Assembly: GCA_963742535.1 (NCBI GenBank)
Contig: CAVUMC010000002.1
Location: forward strand, 1,860,001-1,924,000
Direction of reading: 5' to 3'
DNA: 64,000 nucleotides
Source: VRUE01 sp963742535
Lineage (GTDB): Bacteria; Actinomycetota; Thermoleophilia; Solirubrobacterales; 70-9
The translations under genes were made by a program, and so were the position numbers. Below the pieces are notes generated by a model. That model searched no databases. It saw nothing but the letters and a program-made list of their open reading frames with translations, and had not been told where the DNA came from. Of this stretch, positions 55,736 to 64,000 are shown piece after piece. Every line of letters begins with the position of its first letter. The stretch's first letter is position 1.

Positions 55736-57553
55736 CTACGAGCAGCTTGCAGTGGCACCACCTGCGCCGATGGCAAGTTGCCCTCCGTGGCGGCGGCAGC
55801 GAGTGCTTTGCCAGGTGTGCCGTGCGTGGCGCATTGAGTGGGTCCAGTGGCGTGCTTGCGCGCGGGCGAGGTGGCGTCGGTGGGGGGTCTCCGCGCGGCG
55901 GAGAGCGCGTAGGACAGCATTGCGGCTGTACCTGAGCTCGTTGGTAAGCCCCCGCGCCTGAGAGCCGTGAAAACCAGAGCGCGAGCTGTGGATCATTGTC
56001 GCCCAGCGTTTGCCCTCGACAATGACTCGCTGCTGGGGCGAGGAGTCGTCGTGCCAGATCAGTGGCGCCACGGTCGCGGGCGCTTCGGGCAGCATTTCCG
56101 CACCAACGGTCCAGGCAACGGCCAGGACAGTGGCGGCAACGGCCAGGCGCCCCACCCGCATCCGGGAGCGCAGCAGCCATCGCAGTGGCATGACGCCGAC
56201 CGCGATCCAGAGCACAGCACCGGCGATCTCAAGCCAGAGATGGGAGGGAGCGGGCTGGCGTTCGATCGCCTCCCTGACCGTGCTTACGAGGTGATAGCCG
56301 AGTAGGAACCAGTACGCCGCCAGGGCGCAGATCAGGAGGGTGCGCAGGGTCTTGCGTGCGCCGTTTCTCAGGCGTGCTCTAGCGACCATTCGCGCGCTTG
56401 GGTCAGGGGCGAAGACGGGACTGCGGATCAGCGCGAAGGTCGCGAGGATGACGAAGGCGGCCCCGGCAAGGACCCAGATCGGCAGGGCGAAGACCGCACT
56501 CGTCAGCCGCAGGACAATCGCGAACAGGACGAGCAGCGCCCCGATCGTGGCAAAGAACTTGAGCAGCGGCAGCCATGGCTCCCGCGCTCCAAAGTCGGAT
56601 CGCTGGCCCCTGTCCCTTGGGTTGGGCCGGAAGAGCGTCGGCCCGGTCGAGAGCCTGGTGCGCGCCTGGTGGCGGGTCGGTAGGTACTGGTGAAATTCCT
56701 CGCCCTGCCAGGCGGCCTCGATCGCCAGGCCCATCTCCTCGGCACCTTCGTAGCGCGCCTCCTTCTCGTGACTGAGGGCGACCAGGGTCGCTTCGCTGAG
56801 CGCCTCGGGAACCATCGGGTTGATCGCTGCCGGCAACTCCGGCGCCCCCTCTTCCTGCTTGCCCAGGATCTCGGCAGCGCCGACGCCATTGAACGGAATC
56901 CGGTTGGTGAGCAATTGGTAGAGCAGGGCGCCACAGGCGAACACGTCCGAGCGGAAGGACGCTTCCGCACCTTCGAGTACCTCGGGCGCCATGTAGGGCG
57001 CGGTGCCGATCAGACCCCCGGTGCGGGTGATCCGTGTCGCTTCCTTGACGCGGGCAATGCCGAAGTCGGTGACTTTGATGTGCGGTTGCCCGTTCTCGCC
57101 GTAGCCGCCATCGAGCAGGACGTTGTGCGGCTTGATGTCGCGGTGGATGACCCGCTTGCGATGGGCGTGCGCGAGCCCAGCGCAGACTTGGCGGACGATC
57201 TCGACGGCGTCCTCGGGCGGGATCGGATTGTCTCGTCCAGTCAGCACCTCTCGCAGCGAGCCGCCGTCGACGAACTCCATGACGAGAAAGTGCAGGTCGC
57301 CGTCCCGCGCCGCTTCGAAGACCCTGGCGATGTTGGGATGGTCGAAGCGGCTCATCACCTCGCCCTCGAACTCGAAGCGAGCGAGAGCGTCCTCGTCCTC
57401 GACGCCGTCCTGCTTGAGGATCTTCAGGGCGACGCGCCGATCGCTGGTGAACGGCTTCCGGCTGTGGTCCTTCGCAAGCCAAACCTCGGCCATGCCGCCT
57501 TGGCCGATGAGGCTCAACTTCTCGAAGCGGCCCGCGAGACGGTTGGTATTCAT
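55736..57553 (-). CDS. Membrane-anchored serine/threonine protein kinase
   Basis: 605 residues. A PknB-type kinase domain: GQGGMAEVW (glycine loop), VALKIL (catalytic lysine), HRDIKPHN (catalytic loop), DFGIAR and GTAPYMAPE. The C-terminal half has four to five membrane helices in place of the extracellular PASTA repeats of PknB. In the last 50 residues the frame becomes Arg/His/Trp-rich. Adding one base at the G6 run 55882-55887 would continue it as TDATSPARKHATGPTQC and end at 55717, so the assembled C-terminus is probably wrong. Start ATG 57553. Confidence 0.88.
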   Translation of the reverse strand: MNTNRLAGRFEKLSLIGQGGMAEVWLAKDHSRKPFTSDRRVALKILKQDGVEDEDALARFEFEGEVMSRFDHPNIARVFEAARDGDLHFLVMEFVDGGSLREVLTGRDNPIPPEDAVEIVRQVCAGLAHAHRKRVIHRDIKPHNVLLDGGYGENGQPHIKVTDFGIARVKEATRITRTGGLIGTAPYMAPEVLEGAEASFRSDVFACGALLYQLLTNRIPFNGVGAAEILGKQEEGAPELPAAINPMVPEALSEATLVALSHEKEARYEGAEEMGLAIEAAWQGEEFHQYLPTRHQARTRLSTGPTLFRPNPRDRGQRSDFGAREPWLPLLKFFATIGALLVLFAIVLRLTSAVFALPIWVLAGAAFVILATFALIRSPVFAPDPSARMVARARLRNGARKTLRTLLICALAAYWFLLGYHLVSTVREAIERQPAPSHLWLEIAGAVLWIAVGVMPLRWLLRSRMRVGRLAVAATVLAVAWTVGAEMLPEAPATVAPLIWHDDSSPQQRVIVEGKRWATMIHSSRSGFHGSQARGLTNELRYSRNAVLRALRRAETPHRRHLARAQARHWTHSMRHARHTWQSTRCRRHGGQLAIGAGGATASCS

Positions 57554-57591
57554 GCGTTGCTCTGGAAGCTCCTGGCCGGGGAAAGGCCTGG

Positions 57592-58887
57592 CTAGCGGTG
57601 AGCGTTCTTGCGATGAGACTTGGTGTGCCTATGCCGCCGGTGGCTCGAGCCAACGCAGCGGCGCTTGCCTTTCGTCTTCCTGAGGTAGTGCCCGGGTTTG
57701 CACCTCGGTTTGGGCGCGCGGCGGGTCGCCGAGGAGGGCGAAGGAGCTGAGGCGATCTGAGCGGGCGGGAGAGGACCCAGACGCGCGTCGATTCCGGTGA
57801 CGACCGTAGGCGTGTCCAAGGTAAGCACGTCGGCCTCCCATAGCGTGTCCTTTTCATTCCAGTATCGAGTTGGGTAGCCGTCCTCTTCGGGTTTCAGCGG
57901 TGGGAAATAGTGGATGAAGTCCCGCAGTTCGAGCGAGAACAGCACCTTGTATTGGCCCGCTTCGAGATACTTGATGGAATATGAGCCCGAACCGCTCGTT
58001 CTGCTGCATTTGACTTTGTCTGCGAAAGGATAGGTTTCGAAAAAGCTGTTGACCGGGGCGGTGCAGACCAGAATTCCGCTCAGCGGAGCACCGCCCGCGG
58101 CGGCTGTGACGAAGCCACGAATTTCCGCCGCCGGCTTTAGCGCCGCGTCGATATCTGCGGTGATGCTTCCTGCTGCGACCGGCACTTGCGCTGGGGGGAG
58201 ACCATTGCCGAAAATCTCGTCGTCGTAGAACTCCCCGAAGTACTGGAGCCCACTGTCTTCGGAGCTGAACTTAACCGTGTAGTTGTCGGTAACCAGGCCG
58301 GCGATCGCATATCTGCCGTCGGCATCGGTCGGGTCGCAGCGTGGTTTTTCTCGCTCTTCGAAGCCTCGCCAAGTGCACACCACTACGCCGGCAAGCGGCT
58401 TGCCTTCCGCTTCATCGGTGACCTGCCCCTCTATTGAACCGCCTTCCGGAAGTTCCACGTCGATTCCGGTGGTTTTGCCACCACCGACGGTCACGGGGTC
58501 AGTGGGCCAGAGGCCGTCTTGATCGTAGGATGAAGGGATGTAGTTTTGGCCTTGGATTCTGGGCCAGAAGAGGACTAGGTATGCGCCTTCGCTCAGGTCG
58601 CCGATCTCATAGTCTCCATCGGGCGCGGTAACGACACAGTGTTCATTGCTTTCGATGACTTCGCCTTCGTTTCGGGTTTCCCAGGCGCAGGCTTCCACTC
58701 CGCCGACCCCTGTGTGACCCGGTGCACCGGTGACATTTCCTGAGATGGAGCCCGTGACTGCCAGCGCTTTCGGCGCGGCGGCGGCACTCAGCCCGAAAAG
58801 GGTCGTGAGGACAACCGCCACGACCACCTTGATAGATGAGAAACTCTGAGAAGTCAGGGAGCGCAGTCTAGCTCCGTTGCTGTGCAA
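57592..58887 (-). CDS. Secreted protein with repeated carboxypeptidase-regulatory-like domains
   Basis: 431 residues. Signal peptide near VVVAVVLTTLFGLSAAAAP, then at least three beta-sandwich repeats each with the same layout: GSISGNVTGAPGH, GSIEGQVTDEAEG and AEIRGFVTAAAGG followed by VEACAW, VVCTW, LVCTA and a glycine-rich DGxYxI turn. Each repeat carries a cysteine pair likely to form a disulfide. The C-terminal tail is strongly basic (RRHRHTKSHRKNAHR), perhaps binding wall polymers or nucleic acid. Monocistronic, adjacent to the kinase. Confidence 0.8.
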   Translation of the reverse strand: MHSNGARLRSLTSQSFSSIKVVVAVVLTTLFGLSAAAAPKALAVTGSISGNVTGAPGHTGVGGVEACAWETRNEGEVIESNEHCVVTAPDGDYEIGDLSEGAYLVLFWPRIQGQNYIPSSYDQDGLWPTDPVTVGGGKTTGIDVELPEGGSIEGQVTDEAEGKPLAGVVVCTWRGFEEREKPRCDPTDADGRYAIAGLVTDNYTVKFSSEDSGLQYFGEFYDDEIFGNGLPPAQVPVAAGSITADIDAALKPAAEIRGFVTAAAGGAPLSGILVCTAPVNSFFETYPFADKVKCSRTSGSGSYSIKYLEAGQYKVLFSLELRDFIHYFPPLKPEEDGYPTRYWNEKDTLWEADVLTLDTPTVVTGIDARLGPLPPAQIASAPSPSSATRRAPKPRCKPGHYLRKTKGKRRCVGSSHRRHRHTKSHRKNAHR

Positions 58888-58913
58888 CTGAGCTGAGTTT
58901 TCGCTGGGGACTA

Positions 58914-60167
58914 TTAGGCCAGTCGAACCGGCATCGATTTCAGCTGGTTGAGGAAGCCTGACTCGATGAAGGTGGGGTTGCCCGTCAGTTCCATCTTGGG
59001 GTAGCGGGCGAGGGTCTCCTCTAGGAGGATCTTTAGCTCTAGGCGGGCGAGGGCGGTGCCTAGGCAGAAGTGGCGGCCGCCGGCGCCGAAGGCTTGGTGG
59101 TCGGGGTTGCGGCGGACGTCGAAGTGGTCTGGGTCCTCATAGCGGGTCTCGTCGCGGTTGGAGGAGGCGTACCACATGACCACCTTGTCGCCCTCTTTGA
59201 TCTGCTGGCCGCCTAGTTCGGTGTCCTTGGTGGCGGTGCGGCGGAAGTGGGCGAAGGCGGGGAACATGCGCAGTGACTCCTCGACTGCGCTGGGAATCAG
59301 CGAGGGGTCCTCGAGCAGGATCTGGCGCTGATCTGGATTTTCCATCAGCGCCCGCATGGCTGAGGAGTAAGTCGCCTTGGTGCTGTCATTGCCGGCGGCG
59401 ACGAGGAGGAAGAAGCCCATCACGATCTCGTGCTCCTCGAGTGTCTGACCTTCGACCTCGGCATGGACGAGGACACTGGTCAGATCATCGGTGGGGTTCT
59501 CACGCCGCTCGGCGATCATCGTGCCGCAGCGGGCGAAGACCTGTTGGATCGCCTCCTGGATTACCTCTTCGATGTTGTCTACCGATGAGCTGAAGTCAGG
59601 ATCGCTAGCGGCGAGGGCCATGTTCATCAGGTTGGCCCAGGCAGCATCGTCCTCCTCCGGAATTCCCATGAAGCTGCCGATTACGCGCGAGACGGCGGGC
59701 TGAGCGACATCGGTGACGAGGTCACAGCTTTCGCGGCCCTCCAGACGATCGAGCACCTTGACCACGATCTCGCGAATCTCGCCCTCGTGGGCAGCGATCC
59801 GCTTTGGCGTGAAGCCCGCCTGGAAAAGCGCCTTGAGCCGGTCGTGCTTGGGCGGATCCATGCCGATGAACATCGCCCGCGCTAGATCGATCGGGAAGAC
59901 CTCGTCGATCGCGACGACTCCGCCCACTTCGGAGGAGTACGTCTCCCAGTCGCGACTGACTGCGTGGACGTCGTCGGCGCGGGTCACCGACCAGAAGCCC
60001 TTCGCTTGCGGCAGCTCGGTCACCTCCGAGGTCCAGTGGACGGGACACTGGCCGCGCATCCGTTTGAACAGCTCCAGCGGCGGCCCGTCAATCCAGTGCT
60101 CTCGCTCGAGCACCAGGGCATCCTCGATATCTCCCTGTCCTGCGACGATCTGAGTTTGGTCGGCCAC
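58914..60167 (-). CDS. Cytochrome P450 (second copy)
   Basis: 417 residues. I-helix AAGNDSTKATYSSAM with Asn-Asp before the conserved threonine region, ExxR as EESLRMFPAFAHFR, and heme loop FGAGGRHFCLGTALARLEL. This combination is seen in actinobacterial P450s of the CYP125/124-like group that oxidise steroid or branched fatty-acid tails. Divergent from a GntR regulator and a Liv-type transporter, hinting at uptake and oxidation of such a compound (inference). Confidence 0.92.
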   Translation of the reverse strand: MADQTQIVAGQGDIEDALVLEREHWIDGPPLELFKRMRGQCPVHWTSEVTELPQAKGFWSVTRADDVHAVSRDWETYSSEVGGVVAIDEVFPIDLARAMFIGMDPPKHDRLKALFQAGFTPKRIAAHEGEIREIVVKVLDRLEGRESCDLVTDVAQPAVSRVIGSFMGIPEEDDAAWANLMNMALAASDPDFSSSVDNIEEVIQEAIQQVFARCGTMIAERRENPTDDLTSVLVHAEVEGQTLEEHEIVMGFFLLVAAGNDSTKATYSSAMRALMENPDQRQILLEDPSLIPSAVEESLRMFPAFAHFRRTATKDTELGGQQIKEGDKVVMWYASSNRDETRYEDPDHFDVRRNPDHQAFGAGGRHFCLGTALARLELKILLEETLARYPKMELTGNPTFIESGFLNQLKSMPVRLA

Positions 60168-60181
60168 GCTTCAGCCATCAT

Positions 60182-60199
60182 ACTGGCTGGCTGGCCAGT
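60182..60199. promoter_or_regulatory. Candidate operator between P450 and GntR genes
   Basis: ACTGG (60182-60186) and CCAGT (60195-60199) flank CTGGCTGG in the 101-bp divergent intergenic region. This is where a GntR regulator would be expected to act on both genes. The half-sites are short, so support is limited. Confidence 0.4.
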
Positions 60200-60268
60200 T
60201 TTCGAAAAATTACTGGGATGAGTTCCACTAAACCCAAATTTCGGGGATGCAAAAGGTATTCTGGGTAA

Positions 60269-61069
60269 ATGGCCAAACCCAATCAGACTGGTCGGGGTCG
60301 GCCTAGGCAATCAGCGGAGGTTTCGCTTGCCGGCAGCACCAGTCTCGACCGCCAAAGCGAGGTACCGCTCTACTTTCAGCTTGCCGCTGCGCTCAAGGTG
60401 ATGCTGGAGGCGGAACCGTGGGAGCCTGGGGCGCGGTTTGCTTCCGAGCGGGAGCTCGAAGAACAGTTCAAAGTTTCACGGGCGGTGATCAGGCCGGCGC
60501 TCGACCTGCTCGTCGGCGATGGCGCGATCTTTCGGGTCAAGGGTTCCGGGGCATTTGTCGCCCCGCCCCGCCACGAAATCGAGGTAGCCGGGATGGTGCG
60601 ATTGTTGTTCGAGCGCCTCAACGATCGCACCGTCATGGTCCTCAGTGCGCGGGAGCGGCAGCCCAATCGCACCGTTTCGCACTTTCTCAAAATTCCCGAT
60701 CGTGAGACGCCAGTCGCGCACGTGACTGCCGTGGTCGACTTCGGACGGCCCTCGGTCTGCCTCGTCGATTCCTTCTCCTCGGTCGCGCACGTGCCTTGGT
60801 TCCTTTCGGCTGCGCAGGCGCTGCAGAGCGGCGGCTTCTCGCCCGACACCAATGGCACCGAACTGACGCGCGCGACGGTCGCGGTCGAGCACACCTTCTT
60901 CGGCGAGTGGGGGGCGTCCCAGGTGGGTTCCATGGCCGGTGACCCAGCCATCATGGGTCGCTTCGTCCAGTTCGGTCGGCAGGTGGGAGAGGAGCAGGAG
61001 CAACCGCTGGAGTTCGCTCGGCTCATCTATCGCGCCGACAGTGCCCAGCTCGCCTTCGAACTGGGCTGA
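60269..61069 (+). CDS. GntR-family transcriptional regulator
   Basis: 266 residues. Winged HTH: YFQLAAALKVMLEAEPWEPG, then ARFASERELEEQFKVSRAVI and RVKGSGAFVAP, followed by a UTRA/HutC-like ligand domain (VAHVTAVVDFGRPSVCLVDS). It starts 3 bp from the permease gene's operon and probably controls both the Liv transporter and the divergent P450. Ligand unknown. Confidence 0.88.
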   Translation: MAKPNQTGRGRPRQSAEVSLAGSTSLDRQSEVPLYFQLAAALKVMLEAEPWEPGARFASERELEEQFKVSRAVIRPALDLLVGDGAIFRVKGSGAFVAPPRHEIEVAGMVRLLFERLNDRTVMVLSARERQPNRTVSHFLKIPDRETPVAHVTAVVDFGRPSVCLVDSFSSVAHVPWFLSAAQALQSGGFSPDTNGTELTRATVAVEHTFFGEWGASQVGSMAGDPAIMGRFVQFGRQVGEEQEQPLEFARLIYRADSAQLAFELG

Positions 61070-61072
61070 GCG

Positions 61073-61957
61073 ATGACAGAGCTGGGCCAGAATCTGATTG
61101 ATGCCCTAGCTCTCGGCAGTCTCTACGCACTGATCGCGCTCGGCATCACCCTCGTCTACACGGTGATGGGGATGATGAACTTCGCCCACGGCGAGTTCAT
61201 CATGCTCGCTGCCTACGCCCTCTACGTCTTGGCCGGGTTGCCTTTCGGCGTCGCGGTCGCGGGGGCGCTGCTGACCGGTGCTGCGGTTGCGCTGTTCGCC
61301 GAGCGAGTCGCCTTCCGGCCCGTGCGCAACGCTGACCTCTCGGCCCAACTGGTCACCTCGCTCGCGGTTGCGGCGATCCTCCAGAACATCGTCACCGTCG
61401 CGGTCAACGCCCGCTCACAGTCGGTCGAAACGCCCGCCGCGCTGAGCGAAACGACCAGTATCGGCGGGATCATGGTGCCCAACCTGGAGTTCGTCACGCT
61501 TGGGCTGACCGCGATCGTTCTCGGCGGTCTCGGCTGGCTCCTCTACCGAACCCGCACCGGGTTGACCATGCGGGCGGCGGCGGAGAACTTCGATATGGCG
61601 CGCCTGCTCGGCGTGCGCGCCAACAGGGTGATTGCGATCTCGTTTGCGATCAGCGGAGCGCTCGCCGCCGCGGTCGGGGTGCTGATCGTGATGCAGACCG
61701 GCCAGGTATCGCCGACGATGGGGCTGACCCCGGTCCTGGTCGGCTTCGTCGCCGTCGTCATCGGCGGCTTCGGCCGGATCTTCGGCGCGGTGATCGGCGG
61801 CCTGCTGCTCGGGATCCTCTCTTCCCTGCTCGGTGTCTACCTCCCCGACGGGCTGGTGCCGTTTCGCGATGCGATCGTCTTCACGGTCCCGGTGCTGATC
61901 CTGATCTTCAGGCCGCACGGGTTGCTGGGTGGGGAAGTGGCAAGGGCCCGCGTGTGA
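61073..61957 (+). CDS. livH: Branched-chain amino acid-type ABC transporter permease (LivH)
   Basis: 294 residues, eight predicted membrane helices. LGSLYALIALGITLVYTVMG and MMNFAHGEFIMLAAYALYVL are the LivH signature. Partners with the LivM domain of the next gene. Family members import branched-chain amino acids but many actinobacterial versions serve other carboxylates, amides or steroids' side-chain acids. No substrate-binding protein gene is visible in the window. Its stop overlaps the next start (GTGA). Confidence 0.92.
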   Translation: MTELGQNLIDALALGSLYALIALGITLVYTVMGMMNFAHGEFIMLAAYALYVLAGLPFGVAVAGALLTGAAVALFAERVAFRPVRNADLSAQLVTSLAVAAILQNIVTVAVNARSQSVETPAALSETTSIGGIMVPNLEFVTLGLTAIVLGGLGWLLYRTRTGLTMRAAAENFDMARLLGVRANRVIAISFAISGALAAAVGVLIVMQTGQVSPTMGLTPVLVGFVAVVIGGFGRIFGAVIGGLLLGILSSLLGVYLPDGLVPFRDAIVFTVPVLILIFRPHGLLGGEVARARV

Positions 61958-63798
61958 GCGGCGCGCGCTTTCGTTCCCGCTCTTCCGCTTTCGTCTCGCT
62001 GTTGGTTCCGCTGGCTCTGATCGGTCTGGTCGGGCTGGTCGGCGCCACCGGCACGCCCTCCCTCGAAGGGACGGTCACCCTGATCCTCTGCAACCTGATC
62101 GTCGTCGTCGGCCTGCAGGTCTTCGTCGGCAACAGCGGCGTTTACTCCTTCGGCCAGCTCGGCTTTGCCACGGCCGGCGCCTACGTAGCGGCCCTGCTTA
62201 CCCTGCCGGCGGCCTTCGCCCTTCTGCAGACCCCCGGCCTGCCGCACTTCATCGCCGACGCCACTCCTGGCCCGCTCGTCTCGACCTTGATCGCCGCAGC
62301 GATCTCGGCCCTGCTCGCGGCCCTGGTCGGCCTGCCTCTGATGCGCACCTCGACCTTGGCAATCCCGATCTCCACATTCGCCTTCCTGATCGTCATCTAC
62401 AACGTCGTCGCCAACTGGAATCGGATCACCGGCGGCAACGCCGGCCTGGTCAGCATTCCCACCACCACCGGTGTCGGTACGGCGGGACTCTGGGCCGCGG
62501 TGGCCGTGGTTCTGGCGCTGGCGTTCAAATGGTCCCCGAGCGGCTACCGCCTGCAGGCGACGCGGGAGGATGAGGTGGCTGCCCGCTCGATCGGGATCGG
62601 CTTGATGCGAGAGCGGATGATCGCCTTCATTCTCAGCGGTGCCCTCTGCGGAATTGGCGGCGCGCTAGCTGTGCACCAGTCTGGGGTGCTCAACCCCACC
62701 ACCTTCTACTTCGGTGCGACCGTGACGACGATGACGATGCTGGTCGTCGGCGGAGCCCGCGGTGTCCTCGGGGCTGTGACCGGGGCGATCGCGATCGCCG
62801 TGGTGAACGAGCTGCTCCGCGGGGTAGAGAACGGCGCCGACCTCCTCGGCGTGATCTCGATCGGCGAAGCGCCTGGCCTGGCCGCGATCGGGCTCGGCTT
62901 GATCCTGCTGGCGACGATGATCGCGATGCCGAACGGCCTCACCCGTGGCAGGGAGGCCAGCGAACTTCCCTGGCTGCGCAATTTTGGCGGTTCGCTGGCG
63001 CCGCCATCGCTGGCCAAATCGACGCAGCCCGACAGCGCCCGGCCCGTCGAGCGCCCAGCCTCGGGAGCCCTCCGCGCCGAGGGCATCTCGCTCGCTTTCG
63101 CCGGCCTGCGAGTTCTCCGGGACGTTGACCTGACCCTGGCTCCCGGCGAAGTGCTCGGCCTGATCGGCCCCAACGGCGCCGGCAAGACCACCCTTGTCAA
63201 TGTGCTCAGCGGCTTCCAGCGACCAGACGCGGGAACCGTCTCGCTCGACGGCATCGCCGTCACGGGTGCCTCGCCGGCACGTCTCGCCCGCCGTGGCCTG
63301 GGCCGGACCTTCCAGGCAGCGCTTCCCTTCCCGCAACTGAGCGGCCTCGAGAACGTCGCCGTCGGTGCGATGGGCATGGGCGCGAGTCGCCGGCGCGCCG
63401 TCGCGACCGCGACCGACGTGCTCACCCGCCTCGACCTGCTCGAGCTGGCCACGGTGCCCGCCGGCTTGATGCCGCCGGGGCGCCAGCGCCTCCTGGGGGT
63501 CGCTCGCGCGCTTGCGATCCAGCCGCGCTACCTCTTGCTCGACGAGCCGGCAGCCGGGTTGAGTGAGGCGGAGGGTGAGCAGCTTGCCGAGATCCTGCGC
63601 AACGTTCTGGCGGATTTCAGCTGCGGAATTCTGCTGATCGAGCACGACATGAGCATCGTCATGAAGCTCTGCCCGCGGGTGCAGGTGCTCGACGACGGCA
63701 CAACGCTGCGGGTCGGTACTCCGCAGGAGGTCCAAGCCGATCCCGCGGTGATCGAGTCTTACCTCGGCAGCAACTTCCTGGCGGCGGTCGATGCTTGA
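61954..63798 (+). CDS. LivM permease fused to LivG ATPase
   Basis: 614 residues. Residues 1-330 form a LivM permease (IVVVGLQVFVGNSGVYSFGQ, then GGARGVLGAVTGA). Residues about 375-614 are an ATP-binding cassette: Walker A GPNGAGKTT, signature MPPGRQRLLGVARAL (an unusual PPGRQR for LSGGQ), Walker B LLLDEPAAGL, H-loop LLIEHDMSIVMKLC. The fusion occurs in actinobacterial Liv systems. GTG start, coupled to livH; livF begins 8 bp before its stop. Confidence 0.93.
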   Translation: MSGARFRSRSSAFVSLLVPLALIGLVGLVGATGTPSLEGTVTLILCNLIVVVGLQVFVGNSGVYSFGQLGFATAGAYVAALLTLPAAFALLQTPGLPHFIADATPGPLVSTLIAAAISALLAALVGLPLMRTSTLAIPISTFAFLIVIYNVVANWNRITGGNAGLVSIPTTTGVGTAGLWAAVAVVLALAFKWSPSGYRLQATREDEVAARSIGIGLMRERMIAFILSGALCGIGGALAVHQSGVLNPTTFYFGATVTTMTMLVVGGARGVLGAVTGAIAIAVVNELLRGVENGADLLGVISIGEAPGLAAIGLGLILLATMIAMPNGLTRGREASELPWLRNFGGSLAPPSLAKSTQPDSARPVERPASGALRAEGISLAFAGLRVLRDVDLTLAPGEVLGLIGPNGAGKTTLVNVLSGFQRPDAGTVSLDGIAVTGASPARLARRGLGRTFQAALPFPQLSGLENVAVGAMGMGASRRRAVATATDVLTRLDLLELATVPAGLMPPGRQRLLGVARALAIQPRYLLLDEPAAGLSEAEGEQLAEILRNVLADFSCGILLIEHDMSIVMKLCPRVQVLDDGTTLRVGTPQEVQADPAVIESYLGSNFLAAVDA

Positions 63799-64000
63799 GC
63801 TCGAAGGACTCCGGGTCGGCTACGGACGGATCGAGGTCGTCCACGGCGTCGACCTCAGCGTCGGCGAGGGAGAAGCGGTGGGAATGATCGGCCCCAATGG
63901 CGCCGGCAAGAGCTCGATCCTGCGGGCGATCTTCGGCCTCGTCCGCCCGACTGCTGGTCGCGCGGTCTTCGGCGAGCACGTCCTCACCGGGATGGCGCCC
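63791..64000 (+). CDS. livF: ABC transporter ATP-binding protein (LivF), truncated by the window end
   Basis: The first 70 codons only. MLELEGLRVGYGRIEVVHGV and the Walker A GPNGAGKSS identify the LivF ATPase, the last component of the cassette. ATG 63791 overlaps the LivM-LivG stop by 8 bp. The rest lies beyond the window. Confidence 0.9.
   Translation, partial: MLELEGLRVGYGRIEVVHGVDLSVGEGEAVGMIGPNGAGKSSILRAIFGLVRPTAGRAVFGEHVLTGMAP

Noticed and set aside
1..64000. CRISPR arrays
   Set aside because: No series of short regularly spaced repeats with unique spacers and no cas genes were seen.
1..64000. Transposon-type insertion sequences
   Set aside because: No transposase gene was recognised; the mobile DNA here uses tyrosine recombinases.

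Overview
The window is high-GC DNA (roughly two thirds G+C, strong GC3 bias) from a Gram-positive-type actinobacterium. Several features fit Thermoleophilia/Solirubrobacterales: CIRCE-controlled groESL, an Lhr-type helicase, a 7Fe ferredoxin, many secreted proteins with GC-rich repeats, P450s and a steroid- or fatty-acid-style branched-chain ABC transporter. This placement is an inference from gene content; no rRNA is present.

Layout. 1-6.3 kb: the end of a PIN toxin gene, then a surface-polysaccharide cluster on the minus strand (family 2 glycosyltransferase, polyprenyl sugar-phosphate transferase, O-antigen-ligase-like polymerase with TPR tail) next to two secreted plus-strand proteins, one a clan GH-A glycosidase. 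6.3-10.9 kb: an Lhr helicase gene carrying two in-frame palindromic insertions and one frame break. 11-18.4 kb: a membrane protein coupled to an ECF-like sigma factor, a Crp/Fnr regulator, an RTX-type secreted protein, ASCH and SRPBCC proteins, and CIRCE-groES-groEL. 18.5-19.5 kb: an AbiEi-like gene bracketed by two near-identical 49-bp palindromic repeats. 19.5-29.1 kb: housekeeping genes (GH26-like protein, NAD-binding protein, ferredoxin, Mrp, large secreted protein, cyclophilin, K+ channel, methyltransferase, acetyltransferase).

29.1-41.1 kb is a first integrated element (called E1 here) in a tRNA-Ser(TGA) gene. It carries a DnaC-like ATPase, a large protein with a HEPN-type RNase motif, a tyrosine recombinase, a regulatory cassette, an excisionase, a MobF relaxase and a DUF433/DUF5615 toxin-antitoxin pair. 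41.1-49.8 kb is chromosomal: MFS transporter, sugar-lactone oxidase, PLP enzyme, tRNA-Ser(GCT), a candidate structured RNA, P450, pyruvate kinase, enoyl-CoA hydratase and thioesterase. 49.8-55.7 kb is a second element (E2) in tRNA-Arg(ACG), bounded by a perfect 47-bp direct repeat. 55.7-64 kb: a Ser/Thr kinase, a secreted repeat protein, a second P450, a GntR regulator and a Liv-type ABC transporter with a permease-ATPase fusion, cut by the window end.

The most novel material is in E1 and E2. Both carry the same module: a small HTH protein, a structured leader RNA, a roughly 118-residue acidic protein beginning MAD(Q/E)NPTGRGAAV, and an XRE repressor. The leader hairpins differ in sequence but keep their pairing, and in both elements the ribosome binding site can pair with sequence beside the start codon. 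E1 also holds a perfect 67-bp inverted repeat that encodes the conserved start of two paralogous small proteins, one directly upstream of the excisionase and one directly upstream of the relaxase. This looks like a shared control circuit for an undescribed family of actinobacterial mobilizable elements.

Caution: four genes (lhr, the E2 integrase, a small E2 gene and the kinase) appear to lack a single base, three of them at a C or G run. Assembly errors in homopolymers are the simplest explanation.
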